From NCBI GenBank assembly GCA_026393865.1, contig JAPKZI010000231.1:1-38929 (forward strand): 38,929 nt of DNA, read 5' to 3'. Source of the DNA: Candidatus Aminicenantota bacterium (GTDB lineage: Bacteria > Acidobacteriota > Aminicenantia > Aminicenantales > UBA4085). Both the position numbers and the translations under genes were made by a program. Below are positions 16,387 to 24,799 of the stretch, in pieces (positions within the stretch are counted from its first letter, which is position 1; every line of letters starts with the position of its first letter). The notes beneath the pieces were generated by a model. The model was not told where the DNA came from, ran no database searches, and was given only the letters and a program-made list of their open reading frames with translations.

Positions 16387-17310
16387 ATGCAAAAGGATTT
16401 TTTGTCCATCCACGACATCACTCCCTATGAATTCCACGAACTTCTGGATATGACCCAGGACATCAAAGAGAACCCGGACAAATACCGCAAACGATTGAAG
16501 GGCCAGGTCCTGGCGATGATCTTCGAGAAGCCCTCCCTCCGGACGCGGATGACCTTCGAGGTCGGGATGCTCGGACTCGGGGGGAAGGCCATCTACCTCA
16601 GCCCGAACGAGATCCAGCTCGGCAAGCGCGAAACGGTCGAGGACGTCGGGCACAACCTCGAACGCTGGGTGGACGGCATCATGATCCGGACCTTCGCCCA
16701 CGAGAACGTCGTCCGGCTGGCCAAAGCCTCCTCCGTCTCCGTCATCAACGCCCTGACCGACCTCAGCCATCCCTGCCAGGGCATGGCCGATTTCTTCACC
16801 CTGCGCGAGAAAAAGGGAGGGCTGTCGCGGACCAAGCTGGCCTACGTCGGCGACGGCAACAATGTCTGCCACAGCCTCATGCTCGCGGCCGCGAAAGCCG
16901 GCACCCGGATGGCCGTGGCCACGCCGAAAGGCTACGAGCCGAACGCCGGGATGGTCAAGGCCGCCCTTGAGGACGGCCGGGACACGGGTTTCTCGCTCCA
17001 AATCACCACCGATGCGCGCGAAGCCGTGAAGGACGCGGACGCCGTTTACACCGACGTCTGGGCCTCCATGGGACAGGAGCAGGAAAAAGAGGCCCGGGCC
17101 AAGATCTTCGCCCCGTACCAGGTGAATCCGGCGCTCATGGCCGCGGCCAAACCGGACGCGGTCTTCATGCACTGCCTCCCGGCCCATCGCGAAGAGGAGG
17201 TCGCGGCCGCCGTGCTCGATTCCCCGCGCTCCGTCGTGTTCGACCAGGCCGAGAACCGGCTGCATATCCAGAAAGCGATCATGCTCCAACTGATGGGGAA
17301 AAAAGGATAA
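16387..17310 (+). CDS. argF: Ornithine carbamoyltransferase (family call; substrate not proven)
   Basis: FEKPSLRTRMTFEVGMLGLGGKAIYL, LSHPCQGMADFFTL, YVGDGNNVCHSLMLAAAKAG, MHCLPAHREEEVAAAVLDSPRSVVFDQAENRLHIQKAIM. Confidence 0.92.
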   Translation: MQKDFLSIHDITPYEFHELLDMTQDIKENPDKYRKRLKGQVLAMIFEKPSLRTRMTFEVGMLGLGGKAIYLSPNEIQLGKRETVEDVGHNLERWVDGIMIRTFAHENVVRLAKASSVSVINALTDLSHPCQGMADFFTLREKKGGLSRTKLAYVGDGNNVCHSLMLAAAKAGTRMAVATPKGYEPNAGMVKAALEDGRDTGFSLQITTDAREAVKDADAVYTDVWASMGQEQEKEARAKIFAPYQVNPALMAAAKPDAVFMHCLPAHREEEVAAAVLDSPRSVVFDQAENRLHIQKAIMLQLMGKKG

Positions 17311-17311
17311 C

Positions 17312-19435
17312 ATGGATAAGGACAACGCCCTCGTCCAGGTGACACCGGACGATATCGCCTTCGTCGAGCAGGAGCTGGCCAAGTCGCGCAAACCCTTCCT
17401 GCTCCGGGAGCTCGTCGAGAAGCTGGCCTTCCTCAAGACCGCCGCTCAGCGCATCCAGGACGTGAAGATCTACGACCCGAACAGCCTCTACGAGGTGGGC
17501 GACTCGATCTACAAAGAGTATGACGAACGCCTGACCGTGAGCAGCAAGACCGTCGAGCCCTTCAAGGGAGTGGTGGTCCTGAATGTCGTGAAGAAGATCG
17601 TCTACAAGGGCTTCGACTGCGAGATGCTCGAGGTCGATTACACGGGCGGAGGGACGTTCCGCAAATATATCGACTACATGAAGAAGACCAAGACGCAGGT
17701 CCTCCTCCCGGCGAACTGCGGCGGCGCGAACCAGCCGGCGAAAATCATGGGCAAGGGCGAGGACCCGCGCCTGACCGAGCTGCCGATGACCGACCGGGAC
17801 CTCAAGACTCTCGAGCGGAGCCTGAAGACCGCCATGGCCAAATCTCCGACGTTCTTCTCCTGGAACGAATTCTGGCAGCTCAGCGCCGACCAGCCCGCCA
17901 TCCCCGAAGAGAAGATCAAGGAGATGGAAACCCACCTGGAGACGACAAAGCTTTCGGCGGCCACCGGCGACCTGATCAAAATGTTCCTGGGGTTCGAGGC
18001 CTCGCACGACCTCTTCGACATCCATTGCCTCGGCCTGAACCATCTGCTCGAGACCAAGTATAAAAAGGAGTTCCTCCAGGTCTCTCCGCTCGTCTGGGGA
18101 AAATGGCACCTCAAGAGCGTGCTCAACGCCCTCCCGGAGAACCTCCCCCTGGCGGCCGGGGAAGCGCCGCTCCCCGAATTCGAAACCTCCGAGCCGGTGC
18201 CGGCCGCGCCGTCCCACGAGTTCCCCCTCAAGGTCTACCTGACCTGGCGGGAGATCCTCTCGGGCGGGGTCCGGATCCCCAAGGCGTTCCACAAGGAGTT
18301 ATCCCACTCGCGGGAATACATTTTCACGGACGCCGACGACAACAAGACCCACACCGTCTATTTCTATCCCCAGCAGGGGATCTTCCTGGGGCTCAAGGAC
18401 TTTTTCGCCGCGCATAACATTCCCCAGGGCACGAGCATGACCCTGGAGCGCAAGGGCCCGGTCCAGTTCCACTTCTGGTTGAAGAAATCCAAGAAGAAAC
18501 TGTCCATCGCCAAGCTGGCCTACGATCCGGCGACCGACATGTTCGCCGACGCGGGAGAAGCCCCGACGCTGGCCCTGCCCAACAAGATCATCTATATCGA
18601 ACGCGAAACGGTGCAGAAGCTCATCGCCCTTTACTCCCAAAGGGACGGCCTCAATCTGAGGGACCTGCTGATCCTCATCTTCAAGAGTTTCGGCCTTCCA
18701 TCGGCGAATCATTCGCTCCACTATATGCGCGCTTATCACCTGGTCGACGTTCTGAAAAAGACGTCCCAAGAGGATGTCGAACGGACCCTGCTGAACACCT
18801 TTGAGTTCTCCCAATCCGACAAGAAGAAGGGCATTTTCAATTATCATGAAGCCGCGCCGGCCAAGGTCCTGATCGAGGAGATGGCGGCGGAAGTCCCGGC
18901 CGAGGCGGAGGAGATCGCCGCGGGCGAGATCCCGGTCCTCGAACTTGTCGAGCAGTTGGGAGAGGATCTCGATCTCGATATCGCGGCCGCCGAGCTCGAG
19001 CAAAAGCCCAAAGCGGAGGCCGGCGGTCCGGCGGCCAAGAAAGAAAAGCCGCACAAGAAGAAAAAACCAACGTCCGAAGGCGAAAAAGCGCCGCACCCGA
19101 AAAAGAGCGAACGCCGGGTCATCGAAGAGCGGATCGCCGAGGAAGAGTCCGAACTCGAAGCTCTCTACGCCGGGAAGGCGGTCGAGGACGAGGAGATCGA
19201 AGGCGCCGAGATCGCGGTCGAAGCCGAGGCCGAGGCCGAAGCCCCGGCCAAAGCGCCGGCCGCGGCCAAGGCCGAGGCTCCGGCGGAAGAAGAACCGGCG
19301 GTCGAGGAGGAAGAGCCGAAGCCCGAAGAGGCCAAGCCCGCGGCGGGGGGATTGTTCGGGGACCTCTTCGCCGAAAAGCTCAAGTCCGCGCTGACCAGGA
19401 AGCGGGCGGAAGACGCGCAGAAAAAAGACGATTAA
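17312..19435 (+). CDS. Uncharacterised 707-aa protein with acidic/Lys-rich C-terminal tail; possible WH-like and B3-like pseudobarrel segments
   Basis: Long ORF 1 bp after argF, good coding character; segment TWREILSGGVRIPKAFHKELSHSREYIFTDADDNKTHTVYFYPQQGIFLGLKDFFAAHNIPQGTSMTLERKGP. Confidence 0.85.
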   Translation: MDKDNALVQVTPDDIAFVEQELAKSRKPFLLRELVEKLAFLKTAAQRIQDVKIYDPNSLYEVGDSIYKEYDERLTVSSKTVEPFKGVVVLNVVKKIVYKGFDCEMLEVDYTGGGTFRKYIDYMKKTKTQVLLPANCGGANQPAKIMGKGEDPRLTELPMTDRDLKTLERSLKTAMAKSPTFFSWNEFWQLSADQPAIPEEKIKEMETHLETTKLSAATGDLIKMFLGFEASHDLFDIHCLGLNHLLETKYKKEFLQVSPLVWGKWHLKSVLNALPENLPLAAGEAPLPEFETSEPVPAAPSHEFPLKVYLTWREILSGGVRIPKAFHKELSHSREYIFTDADDNKTHTVYFYPQQGIFLGLKDFFAAHNIPQGTSMTLERKGPVQFHFWLKKSKKKLSIAKLAYDPATDMFADAGEAPTLALPNKIIYIERETVQKLIALYSQRDGLNLRDLLILIFKSFGLPSANHSLHYMRAYHLVDVLKKTSQEDVERTLLNTFEFSQSDKKKGIFNYHEAAPAKVLIEEMAAEVPAEAEEIAAGEIPVLELVEQLGEDLDLDIAAAELEQKPKAEAGGPAAKKEKPHKKKKPTSEGEKAPHPKKSERRVIEERIAEEESELEALYAGKAVEDEEIEGAEIAVEAEAEAEAPAKAPAAAKAEAPAEEEPAVEEEEPKPEEAKPAAGGLFGDLFAEKLKSALTRKRAEDAQKKDD

Positions 19436-19451
19436 ACCGGTCCGGCCGATT

Positions 19452-20228
19452 TTAAAGGATCGCCCGCGTCGAACCGTCCCGGCGGGTCACTCCCATCTCG
19501 TCCAGAAATTCGAGGATCGGGATGGCGAACTTGCGGCTGAGGCCGGTCATCGTTTTGAAGTCGGCCACACTCAGCTCTTTCCTGCCCAGACCCCGGATCT
19601 TGGCGATGATCCCGTCCAACCAAGCGGCGGGAAAATAAAAGCCGGCGGGGATCACCACGACCTTCTTCCGCTCGATGAGGATATCGAGCAGGCTCTCGAG
19701 CTTTTGCGGAGTGAGGGGGATTCGCTCGAGGATCTCCTTGGTCGTCAAAGCCTGGAACTCCCCCTCGAAACACGTCGTCTCGAGCTTCCGGAGAAGCTGT
19801 TCCTCCCGGGGGGGGAGCTGACGCCGGAAATCCGCCAGGGCGAACTCTCCGCTCTCCTGCTTGAGCCGGCCGTCATGGACGAGCGTCATCACGGCCAGGA
19901 GGAGGATCTTGGCCGGCGCGTCGAACCTTTTTTTCAGCCGGTCGAGCGAGATGCCGTTCTCTTTCGGATTTTTCTGGTGAAATTGGGAAATGTGCGGCAG
20001 GATCTTTTGCCCGAGGAAATCGACGCTTTCGCGGGAGACGATGAACAGCGGAGCGAAGGAAAGGATCCGGACCTGGCCTTTTTCCTCAAGCGTCCCGGCC
20101 AGCTCCGCCAACTTCGCCGCGTCGAGGGGCAGCCGTTCCTCCGCTTCGCTCTCCCGCAGGCCCTTGAGGCCTTTCTCGCGGGCCAGTTCGAGGAGGATAT
20201 CGGCTTCACCGGCGGGCTTGGTCTTCAT
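19452..20228 (-). CDS. Stand-alone SelB C-terminal winged-helix-like protein (no GTPase domain)
   Basis: QFHQKNPKENGISLDRLKKRF..., ELSVADFKTMTGLSRKFAIPILEFLDEMGVTRRDGSTRAIL resembles SelB WH3/WH4 (v.dFRd..GlSRKyAlPLLEwfDr.GvTRRvGd.R.L). Confidence 0.82.
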   Translation of the reverse strand: MKTKPAGEADILLELAREKGLKGLRESEAEERLPLDAAKLAELAGTLEEKGQVRILSFAPLFIVSRESVDFLGQKILPHISQFHQKNPKENGISLDRLKKRFDAPAKILLLAVMTLVHDGRLKQESGEFALADFRRQLPPREEQLLRKLETTCFEGEFQALTTKEILERIPLTPQKLESLLDILIERKKVVVIPAGFYFPAAWLDGIIAKIRGLGRKELSVADFKTMTGLSRKFAIPILEFLDEMGVTRRDGSTRAIL

Positions 20229-20323
20229 GGTTCGCTGATTATATTATCAACTTTTCGAACCTAAGCCTATCTTTATGTGTTTGCCTTGATTAAAGTGACA
20301 TCGCGCGGCGCTAAACAACGCTT

Positions 20324-22408
20324 CTAATCCCCCCTCCCCCCCTTTAGCAAAGGGGGGGACTGCTGGTCGGCGGGGACCAGGCTCATCCGCCGCAGGACGG
20401 GATCCACGGCGGCCAAGATCACATGGAGGGATTGGCCGACCTCGAATGTCTTCCCCGATCGTCTCCCCGACAGGACCCCGCGCGTCCGTTCCTGGAAATA
20501 ATCGCCGCCGAGGTCCTCGTAAGAAACGACGCCCTTGACGAAATAATCGTTGAGCTCCACGGCCAGCCCCGCCCGGGTGATGTCGACGACGATGCCGGTG
20601 AATTCCTCGCCCAGTTTCTCCTTGAGAAAACGGAAGATCCGCCATTCGACGAGGTCCTGCTCCGCGCCGGCCGCCTTTCGCTCCTGCCCGGACGCGTGGA
20701 GGGCGACGGCCGCGAGGGGCTCCGCCGCGGGGGGAAGCCCCGCCAGGACCCGCTTGAGAAGGCGATGGACCGCGAGGTCCGGGTAGCGGCGGATGGGGGA
20801 GGTGAAATGCGTATATTCCTTTTTGGCCAGACCGTAATGCCCGAGGTTCTCTTCGGAATAAACGGCCAGCTTCATCGCCCGCAGAACCTGGACGTTGACG
20901 TATTTTTCGCCGGGCTTGCCTTCGGCCTCTCGAATGGCCCGCTGCAGGTCGGCCGAGCGGATCTTGTCGGGCTTGGGAAGGGCGATCCCGAAATGAAAGA
21001 GGATCTCGCGGAGTTTTTCCAGGTCGGCGGTGGAGGGCGGAGGGTGGACGCGGTAGATCGAGGCGACGTCTTTGCGGTTAAGGAAAGAGGCCACGGCGAC
21101 GTTCGCCGCCACCATGAACTCCTCGATGAGCTTGTGGGCCTCGTTCTGGGCGAAAGTCGCGATCGAGGCGAGACGGCCTTCCTTGTAAACGAGCTCGGGC
21201 TCGAGGAGGTCGAAATCGAGGCTGCCTTCGCCGACGCGCTTCCCCCGGAGGAGCCGGGCCAGGTCCCGCATGATCAGGAGGTCCGGGACGAGGGCGGCCT
21301 GCTTCCGCCGTTCGTCCGCCTCGTTCTCGAAGATCTTGAACACGGAGGTGTAGGTCAGCCGCTCGGCCGTCCGGATGATCGAGGGATGAAAATCGGCGTG
21401 GACGACGCTTCCGTCCGCGTCGATCTCCATCACCGCCGAGACCGTCAGCCGGTCCTCGCGGGGCCTCAGGCTGCAAATGTCGTTCGACAGCTTCTCCGGG
21501 AGCATGGGCAAGGTCAGGTCGGGGAAATAAACGCTCGTCCCGCGGGCGCAGGCGTCCCGGTCGAGGGCCGATCCCGCCTCGACATAATGGGATACGTCGG
21601 CGATGTGGACCCCGAGGAGATAGCGGCCGCCTTCGAGTTTTCTGACGCTCACCGCGTCGTCGAAATCCTGGGCCGTCTCGCCGTCGATGGTGAACGTCGT
21701 CCAGCCGCGGTGATCGACGCGGCCCGCGGCGAGGACGGGGCGGCCGGCGGCCTCATCGGCCTCGGCCAGGGCCGGCCCGGAAAATTCCTCCGCCAGACCG
21801 TATTTCCGGATGACGACCTTGGTGTCCACGCCGGGCGCGTCCGGCATCCCGAAGACCTCGGTGATCGTCAGGCGGCCGCGGTCCGCGGCGATGACCTCCC
21901 CCGGCGCGGGAAAGAACCCGCCCCGCGAAACGAGCCGGATCTCCTCGAGCGAGGGGGCGTCGAACGGAACGAGGACGGGCGCGCCGGAGCGCTCTTCGTA
22001 GAGGCCGATGATGCTCTTCTTTTCCTTTTTGAGGATGCGCACGACCCGGCCTTCGGATTTCCCTTTGAGTCCGCGCTCCGCGAAGAGGATTTCGACGGTG
22101 TCGCCCTGCATCGCTCCTTTGGCGAAACGCCCGGGAACAAAGACATCGGCCGTCGACCGGTCTTCGGGGACGACAAACCCGAAGCCCCGCCCCGAGGTTT
22201 CGAACCGGCCGCGGAGGAGGTCGGACTGGACCGGGAGGAGGTAGCGGTTCTTGACCCGGCGGATGAGCTTTTTGTTCTCCAGGTCGATGAGGCGCCCTTC
22301 GAGCTTGGCTCGTTCCTTGCGGGTGACGCGGAGTTCCTTGAAGATGTGCTGGAGGGTCAACCCCTGCCGGTTCCGGCGGAGAAGCTCGAGGATGCGTTGT
22401 TCTTCCAT
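20324..22408 (-). CDS. rnr: Ribonuclease R
   Basis: DHRGWTTFTIDGETAQDFDDAVSV, GVHIADVSHYVEAGSALDRDACARGTSVYFPDLTLPMLPEKLSNDICSLRP, YTHFTSPIRRYPDLAVHRLL, C-terminal S1 domain. Confidence 0.96.
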   Translation of the reverse strand: MEEQRILELLRRNRQGLTLQHIFKELRVTRKERAKLEGRLIDLENKKLIRRVKNRYLLPVQSDLLRGRFETSGRGFGFVVPEDRSTADVFVPGRFAKGAMQGDTVEILFAERGLKGKSEGRVVRILKKEKKSIIGLYEERSGAPVLVPFDAPSLEEIRLVSRGGFFPAPGEVIAADRGRLTITEVFGMPDAPGVDTKVVIRKYGLAEEFSGPALAEADEAAGRPVLAAGRVDHRGWTTFTIDGETAQDFDDAVSVRKLEGGRYLLGVHIADVSHYVEAGSALDRDACARGTSVYFPDLTLPMLPEKLSNDICSLRPREDRLTVSAVMEIDADGSVVHADFHPSIIRTAERLTYTSVFKIFENEADERRKQAALVPDLLIMRDLARLLRGKRVGEGSLDFDLLEPELVYKEGRLASIATFAQNEAHKLIEEFMVAANVAVASFLNRKDVASIYRVHPPPSTADLEKLREILFHFGIALPKPDKIRSADLQRAIREAEGKPGEKYVNVQVLRAMKLAVYSEENLGHYGLAKKEYTHFTSPIRRYPDLAVHRLLKRVLAGLPPAAEPLAAVALHASGQERKAAGAEQDLVEWRIFRFLKEKLGEEFTGIVVDITRAGLAVELNDYFVKGVVSYEDLGGDYFQERTRGVLSGRRSGKTFEVGQSLHVILAAVDPVLRRMSLVPADQQSPPLLKGGRGD
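20327..20362. repeat. Dispersed-type palindromic repeat (ccccccttt/aaaggggggg) at the 3' end of rnr
   Basis: atcccccctccccccctttagcaaagggggggac, encodes the final residues SPPLLKGGRGD of rnr. Confidence 0.7.
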
Positions 22409-22417
22409 GCCGGTCTC

Positions 22418-23053
22418 TCAATAATAAAATGGCGAAAGATAGGGAATCCTGTGCCGGTCGCGGACGCGCTTGACGAGCTTGAGATCGACCGCAGCCGCCA
22501 GCGCCGCCCCGCGCAGGCTCTTGTGCTCGGCCAGGATCTCCCTTTGGGCGGCCGCCCGTTCTTCCGCGCCGGACCGGGCCGCCAGAATTTTTTCCAGGTC
22601 GGCCTCGAGCCGTTCCAGCGCCTCGTCGGAAACGGCGGACCTGGCCAGTTCCTTCCGCGCCTCAAGAAAGATCGGCTTCAAGGGGCCGATGCCGTTCGGG
22701 AGACTTTTCAAGAAGCCCTCGACCTCGGCCCGGATCCTCGTCCATTTATCGCTCCGGCCGGGAGGCTGTCTCGTCCCGCCGACCTTGCGATCGCGATCGC
22801 GCTCGAACGCGCTTTCGACCTGGGCCCGGCAGAACGAGAGGGCAAGAACCTTCCCCCTCATCAGAGCTCCGGCGCGGCGGGCCGCGAAAGCCTTCTCGAT
22901 CCCCTCCAGGACGATCGGAAGCGGGACGCCGGTCCGTTCCCAGGCGGAGATGAGGTCCAGGTCTTTGGCCGACAGAAAGAAGGGGGCGCCGCGCCGATCC
23001 AGGAAATGCCGGGCGATCTCCTGGAAATAGCGTTCGCTAACGGTTTCGCTCAT
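22418..23053 (-). CDS. Conserved-looking hypothetical protein
   Basis: MSETVSERYFQEIARHFLDRRGAPFFLSAKDLDLISAWERTGVPLPIVLEGIEKAF...; overlaps coaX 3' end, ends just before rnr start. Confidence 0.75.
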   Translation of the reverse strand: MSETVSERYFQEIARHFLDRRGAPFFLSAKDLDLISAWERTGVPLPIVLEGIEKAFAARRAGALMRGKVLALSFCRAQVESAFERDRDRKVGGTRQPPGRSDKWTRIRAEVEGFLKSLPNGIGPLKPIFLEARKELARSAVSDEALERLEADLEKILAARSGAEERAAAQREILAEHKSLRGAALAAAVDLKLVKRVRDRHRIPYLSPFYY

Positions 23054-23801
23054 AAATGATCCGGAGGCCTTCCAGGACGAGGTTCGGCTCGTAGGCCGTG
23101 ATGGTTTTGAGCTCGGCGCTGATCTGATCGCCGAAACCGCCGGTGGCAATGACCTTGGCCTCTTCGCCCAGCTCCTTGCGGATCTCCCCGATGATGTTAC
23201 GGACGAGGCCGACATAGCCGAAATAGAGGCCCGACTGCATGCTGGCGACCGTCGTTTTTCCGACGGCCTTGGCCGGTTTTTTGATCTCGATCCGGGGCAG
23301 TTTGGCCGTTTTCAGGTACAGGGCTTCCGCGGAGATCTGGATGCCGGGGGCGATCGCGCCGCCCAGGTATTCGCCCTTGGCCGAGACGGCGTCGAAGGTC
23401 GTGGCGGTCCCGAAATCCAGGACGATGCACGGCCCGCCGATCTTTTCGTAGGCGGCCACGGCCGCCACGACCCGGTCGGCGCCCACTTCGAGCGGGGCTT
23501 CGTAAAGGATGGGCATCCCCGTTCGCAAGCCGGGTCCGACAACCAGGGCTTTGAGGCGGAAAAGGTCGTGGCTCAAGGTCTGGAAGATCGGCGTGAGCGG
23601 CGGAACGACGCTCGAGACGATCACGGCCTTGACCGCGGCGGGGTCCAGTCCGGCCGACGCGAGCAGATTCCGAAGGATGATCCCGTACTCATCGCCGGTC
23701 TTGTCCCGGTCCGAACGGACCCGCCAGTGATGGGCCAGGGTCTTGTCCTTGAACAGGCCGATGGCCACCGTGGTGTTGCCTATATCGAGAGCCAAGAGCA
23801 T
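23037..23801 (-). CDS. coaX: Type III pantothenate kinase
   Basis: MLLALDIGNTTVAIGLFKDKTLAHHWRVRSDRDKTGDEYG, GADRVVAAVAAYEKIGGPCIVLDFGTATTFDAVSAKGEYLGGAIAPGI, ATGGFGDQI. Confidence 0.96.
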   Translation of the reverse strand: MLLALDIGNTTVAIGLFKDKTLAHHWRVRSDRDKTGDEYGIILRNLLASAGLDPAAVKAVIVSSVVPPLTPIFQTLSHDLFRLKALVVGPGLRTGMPILYEAPLEVGADRVVAAVAAYEKIGGPCIVLDFGTATTFDAVSAKGEYLGGAIAPGIQISAEALYLKTAKLPRIEIKKPAKAVGKTTVASMQSGLYFGYVGLVRNIIGEIRKELGEEAKVIATGGFGDQISAELKTITAYEPNLVLEGLRIIYERNR

Positions 23802-23830
23802 GGTCGTTCTCCTTACCTTTGGTCGGTCGA

Positions 23831-23950
23831 CGCGTCGACAGCATCGGCCCCCGGCTCCCTGGGGAACCAGTCCCGTCGGTTCCCCCCTCGGCGAAGCCGA
23901 GGGGACCCCCCTCCGCTATGGGAGCCTTGGGGCCAATCCTGCCGGCGCGT
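23831..23950. repeat. Family A element, copy 3 (inverted relative to copies 1-2)
   Basis: gcccccggctccctggggaaccagtcccgtcggttcccccctcggcgaagccgaggggacccccctccgctatgggagccttggggcc. Confidence 0.85.
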
Positions 23951-23993
23951 CCTTGGATCATCCACGAAGACAAATGAATGGAAGAAATCCATA

Positions 23994-24731
23994 TTATATT
24001 ATTCCCACGATCTCTGCGCTCGAAAATCGGCGAATCTCATCTCCGACGAGCAGCATGAGCGACCCGTCATGGCCGATCCCTTGATAAACTCCCTGAATCG
24101 TTTTTTCGTCGTCAACGACCTTCACGGAATCGCCTTTTGTAAAAATTGAAAATGCCTCGAACACCCGGACGATTTCGGCCCGGCCCGCCGGGCCGGCCAG
24201 CGCGGTACGCCACTTCTCGAGCTCCGACAGAAGACAGCGGAGAAGTTCTCCGCCGTCGGCCGGACGCCGGGCGGCCAGGTGGACCGAAACGGCCAGGGCC
24301 CGGATGTCTTCCGGGAAATCGTCGAGGTCGTGGTCCACGTTCAGCCCCACACCGAGAATAACATATTCCGGGCGGTTTCCCAAAAATCCGCTCTCGCAGA
24401 GGATGCCGCCCAATTTCTTCCCCTCCCACAGGATATCATTGGGCCAGCGGAGCCGGGCGGACAGCCCGTGCGACCGCTCGACCGCCTCGCGCGCGGCCAG
24501 GCCGGCGGCGAGAGGAAGAAGCGTGATCTCCGCCGCCGCGGGCCGGAGGACCAGGGAAACGTACAGGCCTTTCCCCCGGGGCGAGTGCCACGAGCGGCCT
24601 TTCGTCCCCCGGCCGGCCGTCTGCTCGTCGGCCACGACCGCCGTTCCCTCGGGCGCGCCCCGGAGGGCCATCTCCCTGGCGACGTCATTGGTCGAGGTGC
24701 ACGTCTCGAATTTATGAATATGAAATTTCAT
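23994..24731 (-). CDS. birA: Biotin-[acetyl-CoA-carboxylase] ligase
   Basis: TCTSTNDVAREMALRGAPEGTAVVADEQTAGRGTKGRSWHSPRGKGLYVSLVLRP, LRWPNDILWEGKKLGGILCE, VILGVGLNV. Confidence 0.94.
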   Translation of the reverse strand: MKFHIHKFETCTSTNDVAREMALRGAPEGTAVVADEQTAGRGTKGRSWHSPRGKGLYVSLVLRPAAAEITLLPLAAGLAAREAVERSHGLSARLRWPNDILWEGKKLGGILCESGFLGNRPEYVILGVGLNVDHDLDDFPEDIRALAVSVHLAARRPADGGELLRCLLSELEKWRTALAGPAGRAEIVRVFEAFSIFTKGDSVKVVDDEKTIQGVYQGIGHDGSLMLLVGDEIRRFSSAEIVGII

Positions 24732-24759
24732 CTCTTGCAAACGAAACCGAAGACACGTA

Positions 24760-24779
24760 CCGAATTCCGGAGAATTCGG
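24760..24779. promoter_or_regulatory. 20-bp perfect palindrome upstream of birA
   Basis: ccgaattc-cgga-gaattcgg. Confidence 0.4.
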
Positions 24780-24799
24780 ATACATGTCCCCCTTTTATT

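Noticed and set aside
19436-19451. Strong bidirectional terminator between the convergent 707-aa gene and the SelB-like gene
   Set aside because: The 16-bp gap has only a weak ccggtccgg motif and no convincing hairpin plus U-tract.
20423-23059. 878-aa plus-strand ORF across rnr and the hypothetical gene
   Set aside because: Antisense shadow ORF of rnr and its neighbour, no domain signature.
24732-24785. N-terminal extension of BirA (MYPNSPEFGTCLRFRLQE)
   Set aside because: The extension spans the palindrome and lacks family similarity; MKFHIHKFETCTSTND is the natural N-terminus.
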